Shown: positions 1 to 8,761, counted from the first letter of the stretch. The stretch is 13,376 nt of DNA from Candidatus Equihabitans merdae (GCA_018065025.1 JAGHUB010000080.1:1-13376); one strand, 5' to 3'. The notes: a model not told the origin generated them from the sequence alone. Made by a program: numbers and translations.

Positions 1-47
1 GAGAAAGTCATAATCTGCTTCCACAGATTACCGTAGCGCATTTCCAT
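1..47 (-). CDS. Partial N-terminus, probable MATE-family efflux transporter
   Basis: Only the first 15 codons lie in the window; the gene runs off the left edge. The predicted start reads MEMRYGNLWKQIMTF. This resembles the opening of MATE (multidrug/Na+ antiport) transporters, which typically begin with a short polar segment of the type xMxxGxxWKQIxxF just before the first membrane helix. A GAGG ribosome binding site sits at 56-59, 8 bases ahead of the ATG at 47, and a near-consensus promoter lies at 79-107, so a real gene start here is well supported. A second in-frame ATG at 41 is possible. The family call rests on very few residues and is tentative. Confidence 0.45.
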   Translation of the reverse strand, partial: MEMRYGNLWKQIMTF

Positions 48-67
48 TGGTGTTACCTCAAAGCACG

Positions 68-82
68 TAGTGGAATCCACTA
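68..82. promoter_or_regulatory. Palindrome over the -10/start region, candidate operator
   Basis: TAGTGG-AAT-CCACTA is a perfect inverted repeat with 6-bp arms and a 3-base centre. It overlaps the minus-strand -10 box (79-84) and the expected transcription start. That position suits a repressor site for the transporter gene. The regulator is unknown, and no regulator gene is visible in the window. Confidence 0.4.
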
Positions 83-107
83 TAGGAGCCCTTTTTGAAA
101 ATGTCAA
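79..107 (-). promoter_or_regulatory. Sigma-A promoter for the partial minus-strand gene
   Basis: On the minus strand, TTGACA (107-102) is followed after 17 bases by TATAGT (84-79). Transcription would start near 72 and give a short leader of about 25 nt to the ATG at 47. This is one of the best promoter matches in the window. Confidence 0.75.
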
Positions 108-177
108 GGGAGGGCCTGAGGGGCGATATAACGATTTTGCAGTATTGTTCCGATCTTATGGGATTTGCCCAAATGTC

Positions 178-205
178 TTGTTTTCCCGGGTCACTTTGCT
201 ATAAT
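178..205 (+). promoter_or_regulatory. Sigma-A promoter for the leader RNA upstream of comM
   Basis: TTGTTT (178-183), a 16-base spacer and a consensus TATAAT (200-205). Transcription would begin near 210-212, directly before two tandem hairpins. It points away from the minus-strand promoter at 79-107, so this is a divergent promoter region. Confidence 0.65.
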
Positions 206-209
206 ACCT

Positions 210-343
210 CCACCGAAGTTCTTTCGGAGCCCCGGTCGGTTCTCGACAAGGGTATATTCAACAGAGGTTCAGAGGAAATAAATAGTAGCATTATGCATTA
301 ATTCTGCCGATGAGGGCAGGTGTGTTTTCTGCACCCTTTTTTT
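210..343 (+). ncRNA. Structured leader or small RNA upstream of comM
   Basis: This stretch of about 130 nt lies between a promoter and a terminator and has no convincing open frame. It starts with two hairpins that share the same pentaloop. The first is CCGAA (213-217), loop GTTCT, TTCGG (223-227). The second is GTCG (235-238), loop GTTCT, CGAC (244-247), extended by CCC/GGG across a small internal loop. An AU-rich linker and a hairpin with a T7 tract follow. No promoter of similar quality is seen between the terminator and comM, so the RNA could be an attenuator for comM-dprA or an independent small RNA. It matches no RNA family that I recognise. Confidence 0.45.
304..343 (+). terminator. 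Intrinsic terminator or attenuator in the comM leader
   Basis: GGGCAG (314-319) can pair with CTGCACCC (329-336) with one bulged A, or GGTGTG (319-324) can pair with TGCACC (330-335) using two wobbles. Seven T residues follow (337-343). CTGCC (304-308) can also pair with GGCAG (315-319), which would exclude the first of these pairings. Such a choice would fit an attenuator. The comM start is about 75 bases downstream. Confidence 0.6.
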
Positions 344-418
344 GGCAAATGATAAGGAAATTCCTTGGGGAATAGCATGCAAATGATAGTTTTTTGCCTC
401 AGGGGAGAGAGGAGATTT

Positions 419-1945
419 ATGTTCAATCAGGTGTTGTCAGCGGCTTTGGTGGGTTTGAATGCAGTGCCGGTATGGGTGGAAGCGGATGTCAGTGATGGTT
501 TGCCTTCTTTCTCCATGGTAGGGTCTTTGGGCCATCAGGTCAGAGAGTCCCAGGACCGGATCCGCACAGCCCTTAAGAATATGTCACTGGCCCTGCCTCC
601 TAAACGGATCACTATCAACTTGTCTCCGGCAGATATCCACAAAGAAGGTACCCGTTTTGATCTGGCTATAGCCTTGGCAATACTTATGTCTGTGGGAAGA
701 GTGAAAGATGCTGCTCTCGACCACGTTATGGTAGTGGGAGAATTGAGCCTGGATGGCTCGGTCAATGCTGTTCCAGGGGTTCTGGGAACCGTAATGGCAG
801 CCAGAGAACAGGGCTGTCACATGTGTCTGGTGCCTATGGCCAATCTGAAAGAAGGACGGCTGATTGACAAGATCAAGGTGTATGGCGTGGCACATCTTTC
901 AGATGCTATTCGTGTGTTAAATGAGGGGTATCGGGAACAGGAGGGCGTGGGAGACAAGCCACTACTCAATCAGTACAAGGAGGACTTTTCGGAGATATTG
1001 GGTCAGGCATCAGTTAAACGCAGCGCTTTGATTGCGGTCTCAGGCTTCCATAATATGCTTATGTCCGGGCCTCCCGGTGCGGGCAAAACCCTGGTGGCCA
1101 GGCGGCTTGTGACTATCCTGCCTCCCTTGTCCATGGAAGAGAGTCTGGAGATTACTCAGATTTATTCTGTGGCAGGATTACTGAAAGATGGCGATGCTAT
1201 GATGACCAGGCGACCTTTTCGAAGTCCTCATCATACGGCTACGGCACAGGCTTTGTCCGGCGGGGGCCGGATTCCAAGGCCCGGTGAGATCACTCTGGCT
1301 CATCGGGGGGTGCTTTTTCTGGATGAGGTGCCGGAGTTCCCACGAAATACCTTGGAGATACTCAGACAGCCTCTGGAAGACCGGCAGATCACCATCGCCA
1401 GAGCCTCAGGATCCTATGTCTTTCCTGCAAACTTTCTACTGCTGGCAGCTATGAACCCTTGCCCTTGTGGTTATTGGCCGGATATGAATCGCTGTCGCTG
1501 CCGGGAAGGAGATATCCTTCGTTATCACAATAAGCTTTCTCAACCCTTGCTGGATCGCATAGACATTCGTACCGAGGTGAGGGCTTTAGGCTACGATGTG
1601 TTGAAGCAAACCGGGCGAGATGCCATTGATTCGGCTCAATTACGGGAGCAGGCAGAGCGAGTCCATAAAATACAAAGGCAACGTTACAAGGGAGCTGACT
1701 TTATGTATAACGCAGAGATTCCCTCCAGGGCTATCGGAGAGTTTTGTCCCATGACCACGGCAGCGGAACTTGAGCTGGAGAAGATATTTAATAAGATGTC
1801 TTTGTCGGCCAGAGGCTATCATCGTCTGATCAAGCTTTCTCGAACTATAGCAGATCTGGATGGGGCAGAGGTTATTGATGTTCCTCATATCAAAGAAGCC
1901 TTTATCATGCGGTCGCCGGATGGAAGACAGGGGTTAGGAATCTAA
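419..1945 (+). CDS. comM: ComM/YifB family Mg-chelatase-like AAA+ ATPase
   Basis: A 508-residue protein matching the whole of the ComM/YifB family. The N-terminal domain (about 1-170) carries the family signatures VEADVSDGLPSFSMVG and LPPKRITINLSPADIHKEG. The AAA+ domain has a Walker A GPPGAGKT (217-224), a Walker B FLDE (D302, E303) and the motif MNPCPCGYW with a Cys-rich stretch (about 344-365). In the characterised member ComM promotes branch migration during natural transformation; the cellular role here is inferred. I chose the ATG at 419 rather than an in-frame ATG at 365 because it follows GAGAGGAG and gives the usual start MFNQVLSAAL. Its stop overlaps the dprA start by one base (TAATG), which indicates translational coupling. 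Confidence 0.93.
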   Translation: MFNQVLSAALVGLNAVPVWVEADVSDGLPSFSMVGSLGHQVRESQDRIRTALKNMSLALPPKRITINLSPADIHKEGTRFDLAIALAILMSVGRVKDAALDHVMVVGELSLDGSVNAVPGVLGTVMAAREQGCHMCLVPMANLKEGRLIDKIKVYGVAHLSDAIRVLNEGYREQEGVGDKPLLNQYKEDFSEILGQASVKRSALIAVSGFHNMLMSGPPGAGKTLVARRLVTILPPLSMEESLEITQIYSVAGLLKDGDAMMTRRPFRSPHHTATAQALSGGGRIPRPGEITLAHRGVLFLDEVPEFPRNTLEILRQPLEDRQITIARASGSYVFPANFLLLAAMNPCPCGYWPDMNRCRCREGDILRYHNKLSQPLLDRIDIRTEVRALGYDVLKQTGRDAIDSAQLREQAERVHKIQRQRYKGADFMYNAEIPSRAIGEFCPMTTAAELELEKIFNKMSLSARGYHRLIKLSRTIADLDGAEVIDVPHIKEAFIMRSPDGRQGLGI

Positions 1946-2943
1946 TGAGAGAAATACATAGAGATGATGAAGATTATCCGGAAAAGCTAAGGCGCTATAA
2001 GGGGATGCCGGAGACCTTGTATGTGGAGGGAAAATTACCCGGAAATGAACCTACGGTTGCAATAATTGGAGCCAGACGATGCAGTGCCTATGGAAAGCGC
2101 ATGGCCAACCTATTTGGCAGTGAATTGGCCAAAGCCGGCATCACAGTGATCAGCGGCATGGCAGCGGGCATTGACGGACAGGCCCAAAGAGCAGCCTTAT
2201 CTGAAGATGGGCTAAGTTATGGTGTCCTGGGCAGTGGTGTGGATATCTGTTATCCAACCTCTAATCGTGGTCTGTATACGGATCTTATCAAAAAAGGAGG
2301 AATTCTTTCCGAGCAGCCTCCGGGATCTCCGCCTCTTGCACAATTCTTTCCTGCCAGAAATCGCATCATTAGTGCTTTGGCTGATGTGGTTCTGGTTATT
2401 GAGGCCAGGAAGCGTTCCGGTTCTTTGATCACGGTGGAATTTGCTCTTGAACAAGGAAAGAGTGTTTTCGCTGTCCCGGGGCGGATCGGCGACCTCTTGT
2501 CAGATGGCTGTAATGAACTGATCTATGACGGAGCCGGAATCGCCGTATCACCTCAGACCATCATGGATGAACTGAGACGCATACGACCGGATTGGTACAA
2601 TCCGGTGTCAGAAGAGGTTACTTCTGATACCACTTGTCTGCCTATATGCCGGGCAACGGCAAATAAGGGGCAGAAAATGAAGCACACAGCACGAGAGAAC
2701 GTCGGAACGAAACATGGTGTACCTGACCACTTTATATATGAAGAAACAGCTCATATTCAGATGACCTGGAGAGATATTTCATTTGAAAATGTGATGAAGT
2801 GTCTGTCGGATGACCCGGTTTCTCTGGACGAGTTATTGGCTAAAACCGGCATGGAATCTGCTGAAATAACAGGGATTCTGACGGATCTTATTCTTGAGAA
2901 CAAGATTGAAGAACGGGGGTCTCAGCAATATGTCAGATTATAA
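1945..2943 (+). CDS. dprA: DNA processing protein DprA (Smf)
   Basis: A 332-residue protein with the Rossmann-like DprA fold. Visible signatures are VAIIGARRCSAYG (about 38-50), ISGMAAGIDGQAQ (about 69-81), GSGVDICYP and SEQPPGSPPLAQFFPARNR, followed by an RSGSLITVEFALEQGK segment. DprA binds incoming single-stranded DNA and loads RecA during transformation. It is also widely kept in species not known to be competent. The N-terminal SAM-like domain of longer homologues is absent or very short. After a low-conservation linker (about 215-270) the last 55 residues look like the DprA winged-helix domain. It is coupled to comM, and topA follows after 106 bp with its own promoter. Confidence 0.94.
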   Translation: MREIHRDDEDYPEKLRRYKGMPETLYVEGKLPGNEPTVAIIGARRCSAYGKRMANLFGSELAKAGITVISGMAAGIDGQAQRAALSEDGLSYGVLGSGVDICYPTSNRGLYTDLIKKGGILSEQPPGSPPLAQFFPARNRIISALADVVLVIEARKRSGSLITVEFALEQGKSVFAVPGRIGDLLSDGCNELIYDGAGIAVSPQTIMDELRRIRPDWYNPVSEEVTSDTTCLPICRATANKGQKMKHTARENVGTKHGVPDHFIYEETAHIQMTWRDISFENVMKCLSDDPVSLDELLAKTGMESAEITGILTDLILENKIEERGSQQYVRL

Positions 2944-2960
2944 GTAATAAAATTACCCCC

Positions 2961-2989
2961 TTGCATGCCTATGTGATTTGCTGTATAGT
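2961..2989 (+). promoter_or_regulatory. Promoter of topA
   Basis: TTGCAT (2961-2966), 17-base spacer, TATAGT (2984-2989). The leader is about 55 nt and ends with AGGAGG just upstream of the topA ATG. No terminator is seen after dprA, so readthrough from comM-dprA is also possible. Confidence 0.6.
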
Positions 2990-3049
2990 TTGGAATCGCA
3001 GGCTCACGCACGTTGCGAAAGCGCTGTAAAGATTTAAACAGGAGGCAAT

Positions 3050-5125
3050 ATGGCAGCAAAGAATCTGGTCATCGTGGAATCCCCGGCTAAGGTTAAAACA
3101 ATCAAAAAGTTCCTGGGATCACGCTATGAAGTAGAAGCATCGATGGGTCATGTCCGTGACTTGCCCAAAAGCCAGCTTGGTATCGATGTGGAAAATGATT
3201 ATGAGCCAAAATATATAACAATCCGAGGCAAAGGCGATCTGCTCAGCAAATTACGTAAGGAAGCCAAGAATGCCGATCACATTTATCTGGCAACTGACCC
3301 GGACCGCGAAGGCGAAGCAATTTCCTGGCATCTGATTCACGCCCTTAAGCTGGATGAGAAGAAGGTCAAACGTGTCACATTTAACGAGATCACAAAGACC
3401 GCTGTAAAAGAAGCACTGAAGCATCCCCGTGACATCAACATGGATCTGGTAGACGCTCAGCAGGTTCGTCGTATTCTGGATCGTATGGTAGGTTACCGCA
3501 TCAGTCCGGTTCTGTGGGCTAAGGTTAAGAGAGGCCTGTCAGCCGGTCGTGTTCAGTCAGTCGCGCTTCGTCTGATTGGCGATAGAGAGGATGAGATCAA
3601 TGATTTTATCCCCAGCGAATACTGGTCATTAGATGTTGAATTCGGCCTGCCCGGAACCAAGAAGACTCTGAAAGCCGGTTTTTACGGCAATGGCAAGAAG
3701 CAGACTATCTCTTCAAAAGAGGAACTGGATCAGATTCTTGCCGAATTGGAAGGTGCGGAATGCAGCATTGAAGAAGTGAAGAAGTCACAGCGTACTCGTA
3801 AGGCGCCCCTTCCCTTCACCACTTCCACACTGCAGCAGGAAGCTTCCAAGACACTGAATTTCTCAACATCCAAGACCATGCGTATCGCTCAGCAGCTGTA
3901 TGAAGGTGTAGATGTTAAGGGCAGCGGTACCGTTGGTGTCATCACCTATCTGAGAACAGACTCCACACGTATTGCTGATGAAGCAGATGCAGCAGCTCGT
4001 GCCTATATCGCTGAAGCTTATGGTGAAGATGCTGTAGGTACTCCTCAGGAAGCTAAGGCAGGTAAGGGTAATATCCAGGATGCTCACGAAGCAATCCGTC
4101 CCACAGATATTACCAGAACACCTCAGGCTATCAAGGATTCACTGAGTCGCGATCAGTTCCGTCTTTATCAGTTGATCTGGCGCCGTTTCACAGCCAGTCG
4201 CATGGCCAATGCCATCTATGACACGGTTTCAGTTGTTATCAGAGGCGGTAAGTATCGTTTTAACGCATCGGCTTCTTATCTTAAGTCAGCCGGCTTTATG
4301 AATATCTACACACAGGATGATGATGAGAAGAAGGGCAGTGATGTTCTGAAGACCCTGTCAAAGGATACAGAGCTTTCATTTATCGGCTTGTCCTCTGAAC
4401 AGCACTTCACACAACCTCCTGCACATTACACAGAAGCTTCTCTGGTCAAAGATCTGGAAGAGAAGGGCATCGGCCGTCCCAGTACCTACGCCCCCATCAT
4501 TTCCACTATCATGGCCCGTCATTATGTGACCAAGGAACAGAAGAACCTGTATATCACAGAACTTGGTGAAGTAGTCAACAATCTGATGAAGCAGGCCTTC
4601 CCCACCATTGTGGATGATACTTTCACAGCCAATCTGGAGATGCTCCTGGATAGCGTTGCCGAAGGTAATATGGAATGGAAGACAGTTGTTCGTAACTTCT
4701 ATCCGGACCTGAACGACGCCGTTGAGGCTGCTCAGAAAGACCTGGATCAGGTTAAGGTGGCTGATGAAGAGACCGATATCGTCTGCGAAAACTGTGGACG
4801 CAACATGGTTATTAAGTATGGTCCTCACGGTAAGTTCCTGGCCTGCCCGGGCTTCCCGGAATGCCACAACACCAAGCCTTTCTATGAGACTATCGGTGTT
4901 AAGTGCCCCTTGTGCGATGGCGAGATCGCTCTTAAACGTACCAGAAAAGGTCGTCGCTATTATGGCTGCACCAATGCACCTGAGTGTAACTTCATGTCCT
5001 GGGCAAAGCCTTCAGATCAGAAGTGCCCCAACTGTGGCAGTGTTCTGGTAGAACGCGGTAAGAAGTTGGTCTGCAGCAGTGATAACTGCAGCTACTCCAT
5101 AGACGTGCCTGCAAAAGAAGATTAA
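3050..5125 (+). CDS. topA: DNA topoisomerase I (type IA)
   Basis: A 691-residue protein, the usual size for Firmicute TopA. It relaxes negative supercoils by cutting and passing one strand. The TOPRIM domain is at the N-terminus (IVESPAKVKTI, then YLATDPDREGEAISWHL with the acidic DxD-type metal site). The catalytic tyrosine is Y300 in ITYLRTDST. The body shows the normal signatures QDAHEAIRPT and EKGIGRPSTYAPIIST. Three C4 zinc-finger-like units end the protein, beginning CENCGRNM, CPLCDGEI and CPNCGSVL, each closed by a CxxxxxxC or CxxxxC pair. The start follows AGGAGG with 4 bases spacing. In Bacillus subtilis trmFO, codV and clpQY lie between topA and codY; here codY follows directly. Confidence 0.97.
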   Translation: MAAKNLVIVESPAKVKTIKKFLGSRYEVEASMGHVRDLPKSQLGIDVENDYEPKYITIRGKGDLLSKLRKEAKNADHIYLATDPDREGEAISWHLIHALKLDEKKVKRVTFNEITKTAVKEALKHPRDINMDLVDAQQVRRILDRMVGYRISPVLWAKVKRGLSAGRVQSVALRLIGDREDEINDFIPSEYWSLDVEFGLPGTKKTLKAGFYGNGKKQTISSKEELDQILAELEGAECSIEEVKKSQRTRKAPLPFTTSTLQQEASKTLNFSTSKTMRIAQQLYEGVDVKGSGTVGVITYLRTDSTRIADEADAAARAYIAEAYGEDAVGTPQEAKAGKGNIQDAHEAIRPTDITRTPQAIKDSLSRDQFRLYQLIWRRFTASRMANAIYDTVSVVIRGGKYRFNASASYLKSAGFMNIYTQDDDEKKGSDVLKTLSKDTELSFIGLSSEQHFTQPPAHYTEASLVKDLEEKGIGRPSTYAPIISTIMARHYVTKEQKNLYITELGEVVNNLMKQAFPTIVDDTFTANLEMLLDSVAEGNMEWKTVVRNFYPDLNDAVEAAQKDLDQVKVADEETDIVCENCGRNMVIKYGPHGKFLACPGFPECHNTKPFYETIGVKCPLCDGEIALKRTRKGRRYYGCTNAPECNFMSWAKPSDQKCPNCGSVLVERGKKLVCSSDNCSYSIDVPAKED

Positions 5126-5163
5126 TGAAATATCTTTAAGGAATTGTCACCACAAAATATAAA

Positions 5164-5178
5164 AATTCTCGAAAAATT
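5164..5178 (+). promoter_or_regulatory. CodY-box-like sequence upstream of codY
   Basis: AATTCTCGAAAAATT matches 12 of 15 positions of the published CodY consensus AATTTTCWGAAAATT (mismatches at positions 5, 8 and 9). It lies between topA and the terminator hairpin at 5195-5230, about 110 bp before the codY start. A second relative, AATTTTaCAGAAA at 5267-5279, has one extra base and overlaps the codY ribosome binding region. Either could serve autoregulation. AT-rich DNA gives such matches by chance, so this is a candidate only. Confidence 0.35.
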
Positions 5179-5194
5179 AGATACAAATTCAAAT

Positions 5195-5230
5195 AAACCC
5201 CCACTATTTTGTTGAAATAGTGGGGGTTTT
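5195..5230 (+). terminator. Terminator after topA
   Basis: A perfect 15-bp stem, AAACCCCCACTATTT (5195-5209) with AAATAGTGGGGGTTT (5215-5229), closed by a TGTTG loop and ending in four T residues. The A-rich other flank could let it work on both strands. It separates topA from codY. Confidence 0.85.
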
Positions 5231-5260
5231 GCGTTATTATGGCATTACTAGTAGGCAAGG

Positions 5261-5269
5261 TGTGATAAT
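5261..5269 (+). promoter_or_regulatory. Possible extended -10 for codY
   Basis: TGTGATAAT is an extended -10 (TGn-GATAAT) between the topA terminator and codY. No good -35 box is present. The implied transcription start would fall inside the ribosome binding site, so a promoter here is doubtful. It is listed because it is the best candidate downstream of the terminator. Confidence 0.25.
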
Positions 5270-5288
5270 TTTACAGAAAGGGGCAGAT

Positions 5289-6068
5289 ATGAGTGTAGAA
5301 TTACTGGATAAAACCAGAAAAATCAATAAGCTGCTTCATAATACCAGCACCACTAAAGTTGTATTTAATGATATTTGCGAGGTTATGGTAGAAACTCTCG
5401 ATTCAAATATTCTGGTATTGAGCAAAAAGGGCAAGGTTCTCGGCTTAGGCTTCTCCAAGAAGACTCCTCCCATGGAAGAACTGGTTACAGATAAGGTTGG
5501 CGAACTGGTTGATAATCTTCTGAATGAGCGCTTCCTGGGTGTTCTTTCCACAAAAGAGAATGTCAATCTGGCTATGCTGGGCTTCCCGGAAGATGCTTGC
5601 AAGGGTTATGTAGGTATCATTAATCCTATCGAGATCGCCGGTGAGCGTCTGGGCACCACTTTCATTTATCGCAAGGATGAGCCCTACAACATCGACGATA
5701 TTATTGTCAGTGAATACGGCACCACTGTCGTTACTCTGGAAATGATGCGTTCTGTTGACGAAGAAAATGCTGAAGACGAACGCCGTATTCAGGTTGTCAG
5801 ATCTGCTTTCTCCACATTGTCCTACTCCGAGACAGAAGCCATCGTTCATATCTTCGAAGAACTGGATGGCAACGAAGGCAATCTGGTAGCCAGCAAGGTG
5901 GCCGATCGTGTGGGCATCACCCGTTCCGTTATCGTCAATGCTCTGCGCAAGTTTGAAAGTGCCGGTGTTATTGAATCCCATTCATCAGGTATGAAGGGTA
6001 CCTATATCAAGGTTCTTAATGATTACCTCTTCGAAGAGATTGAAGAGCTTAAAAAGAGCAGAATATAA
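5289..6068 (+). CDS. codY: GTP-sensing global transcriptional repressor CodY
   Basis: 259 residues, the exact usual CodY length from this start, which follows GAAAGGGG. An in-frame ATG at 5220 lies inside the terminator hairpin and is not the start. The N-terminal GAF domain (about 1-155) senses branched-chain amino acids in known members, and the protein also responds to GTP. A linker helix leads to a winged helix-turn-helix whose core ASKVADRVGITRSVIVNALR (201-220) and following GMKGTYIKVLN are nearly identical to Bacillus CodY. CodY represses amino-acid biosynthesis, uptake and often competence genes in nutrient-rich cells. A branched-chain aminotransferase gene, a typical CodY-linked function, lies about 5 kb downstream. 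I see no convincing CodY box at that promoter. Confidence 0.97.
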   Translation: MSVELLDKTRKINKLLHNTSTTKVVFNDICEVMVETLDSNILVLSKKGKVLGLGFSKKTPPMEELVTDKVGELVDNLLNERFLGVLSTKENVNLAMLGFPEDACKGYVGIINPIEIAGERLGTTFIYRKDEPYNIDDIIVSEYGTTVVTLEMMRSVDEENAEDERRIQVVRSAFSTLSYSETEAIVHIFEELDGNEGNLVASKVADRVGITRSVIVNALRKFESAGVIESHSSGMKGTYIKVLNDYLFEEIEELKKSRI

Positions 6069-6095
6069 TAGAATACTTATTAAAGAAATCCTGTT

Positions 6096-6130
6096 GAGCC
6101 TGTGCAGATGTGCACAGGCTCTTCTTCTGC
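6096..6130 (+). terminator. Terminator after codY
   Basis: An 11-bp perfect stem, GAGCCTGTGCA (6096-6106) and TGCACAGGCTC (6111-6121), with a GATG loop, followed by the pyrimidine-rich run TTCTTCTGC. The T tract is interrupted, so termination may be partial. Confidence 0.7.
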
Positions 6131-6147
6131 TTTCTTTCGTTTTTCCC

Positions 6148-6176
6148 TTGACAATGCTATACTGCAAGAGTATATT
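6148..6176 (+). promoter_or_regulatory. Sigma-A promoter of groESL
   Basis: TTGACA (6148-6153), 17-base spacer, TATATT (6171-6176), almost full consensus. Transcription should start near 6183, just before the CIRCE element. Confidence 0.88.
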
Positions 6177-6188
6177 TACACATAGATG

Positions 6189-6215
6189 TTAGCACTCCGT
6201 AAATATGAGTGCTAA
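6189..6215 (+). promoter_or_regulatory. CIRCE element, HrcA operator
   Basis: TTAGCACTC (6189-6197), nine bases, GAGTGCTAA (6207-6215): a perfect CIRCE inverted repeat. It lies just downstream of the -10 box, where HrcA represses groESL until heat shock. hrcA itself is not in this window. Confidence 0.97.
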
Positions 6216-6254
6216 CAAACCAAAAGAGGTACTAAATCCAAGGAGGATATCACT

Positions 6255-6542
6255 ATGAAGTTAATCCCGTTAGCCGACAGAGTCGTTCTTAAAACACTTG
6301 AAGCTGAAGTAACAACTGCTTCCGGCATCGTTCTTACCGCATCAGCCCAGGAAAAACCCCAGCAGGCCGAAATCGTTGCAGTAGGTCCCGGTGGTAATGT
6401 TGACGGCAAGGAAATCGAGATGATCGTTAAAGTTGGTCAGAAAGTTATCTGCTCCAAATATGCCGGCACAGAAGTTAAGCTGGATGGCACAACATATGTA
6501 ATCGTCAGACAGTCCGATATTCAGGCTGTTGTTGAAGACTAA
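6255..6542 (+). CDS. groES: Co-chaperonin GroES
   Basis: 95 residues, full length for GroES (Cpn10). It forms the heptameric lid of the GroEL chamber in the cytoplasm. The start LIPLADRVVLKTLEAE, the mobile-loop region (TTASGIVLTASAQEKPQQA) and the EIVAVGPGG and EVKLDGTTYVIVRQSDI segments are typical. The start follows AGGAGG. It is the first gene of the CIRCE-controlled operon, with groEL 24 bp downstream. Confidence 0.98.
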   Translation: MKLIPLADRVVLKTLEAEVTTASGIVLTASAQEKPQQAEIVAVGPGGNVDGKEIEMIVKVGQKVICSKYAGTEVKLDGTTYVIVRQSDIQAVVED

Positions 6543-8180
<1,638 letters not shown>

Positions 8181-8206
8181 TTCCACGGAATAAGTCAAGA
8201 TTTCTT

Positions 8207-8238
8207 AAGGCTGTGACACTGGTTGTCACAGCCTTTTT
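8207..8238 (+). terminator. Terminator of the groESL operon
   Basis: A 12-bp perfect stem, AAGGCTGTGACA (8207-8218) with TGTCACAGCCTT (8224-8235), loop CTGGT, running into TTTTT. Confidence 0.9.
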
Positions 8239-8241
8239 GTA

Positions 8242-8271
8242 TTCGCAGCTACTCTGCAGATGTGGTAAAAT
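8242..8271 (+). promoter_or_regulatory. Probable promoter for the repeat protein and PurO operon
   Basis: An extended -10, TGG-TAAAAT (8263-8271), follows a weak -35 TTCGCA (8242-8247) after 18 bases. It lies just after the groEL terminator and about 40 bases before the next start codon. The extended -10 partly makes up for the weak -35. Confidence 0.45.
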
Positions 8272-8310
8272 AAACGAAGTGCTTACGAAAAGACGAATGA
8301 TGGAGGCATT

Positions 8311-8745
8311 ATGGAAAATCAGAGATTATCTAAAGAAGACCAGATGATAGACCTTATGCAGAAGCAGTTGCTGCATCTGAGAATTTTGTCCGGTGTCATG
8401 GCCGGCATTCTTTTGCTGACCCTGATCATGGGTGGCGTTCTTGTGTCCCGTATCAATAAAGCGGTCAAAGCTGTGGAAGAAACTGTAACCATCGTTAATG
8501 AGGAAGTTCTTCCGGTAGTATCAGACTTCGATATGGAAGCCTTCAATGAAGGTGTCTCTACTTTCAATGCCTCAGTTCAGAAGTTGGACATCGCAGCACT
8601 TAACAAGGCCGTAACAGACCTGTCAGATGCCGTGGACGATTTCGATATCGCTGGTCTTAACAAGGCTATCGACAACCTTAACAAGGCTGTTCAGCCCCTG
8701 GTTGCCCTGTCAGGCTTCCTCTCAGGCGGTAACAGCGATAACTAA
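8311..8745 (+). CDS. Single-pass membrane protein with three 19-residue repeats, function unknown
   Basis: 144 residues, not recognised. Residues 1-24 are polar and charged, residues 25-45 form one clear membrane helix, and the rest should lie outside the cytoplasm if the positive-inside rule holds (SRINKAVKA after the helix makes this uncertain). Residues 73-129 are three exact 19-residue repeats: FDMEAFNEGVSTFNASVQK, LDIAALNKAVTDLSDAVDD and FDIAGLNKAIDNLNKAVQP. The pattern suggests amphipathic helices, possibly a coiled coil or helical bundle. The architecture recalls small DUF948-like or chemoreceptor-like helical proteins, but I cannot assign a family. The start follows GGAGG. The IMP cyclohydrolase gene follows after 16 bp, so the two are probably cotranscribed. 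Confidence 0.8.
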   Translation: MENQRLSKEDQMIDLMQKQLLHLRILSGVMAGILLLTLIMGGVLVSRINKAVKAVEETVTIVNEEVLPVVSDFDMEAFNEGVSTFNASVQKLDIAALNKAVTDLSDAVDDFDIAGLNKAIDNLNKAVQPLVALSGFLSGGNSDN

Positions 8746-8761
8746 GAAAGAGGTTTTAAAA

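Noticed and set aside
95..301. 68-codon plus-strand frame ahead of comM
   Set aside because: It overlaps the -35/-10 promoter at 178-205 and the leader hairpins, and its product resembles nothing I recognise.
365..418. 18-codon N-terminal extension of comM
   Set aside because: The start at 365 has no ribosome binding site and the extra residues are unlike the family. The ATG at 419 has a good site and gives the standard ComM N-terminus.
4376..4867. 163-codon minus-strand frame inside topA
   Set aside because: It is antisense to conserved TopA coding sequence, has no clear start signal and shows no recognisable protein features.
5445..5981. 178-codon minus-strand frame inside codY
   Set aside because: It is fully antisense to a highly conserved codY and explained by codon bias on the real strand.
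8627..8761. 45-codon upstream extension of the purO frame
   Set aside because: It overlaps the repeat-protein gene in another frame. The ATG at 8762 has AAAGAGG before it and matches the family start.
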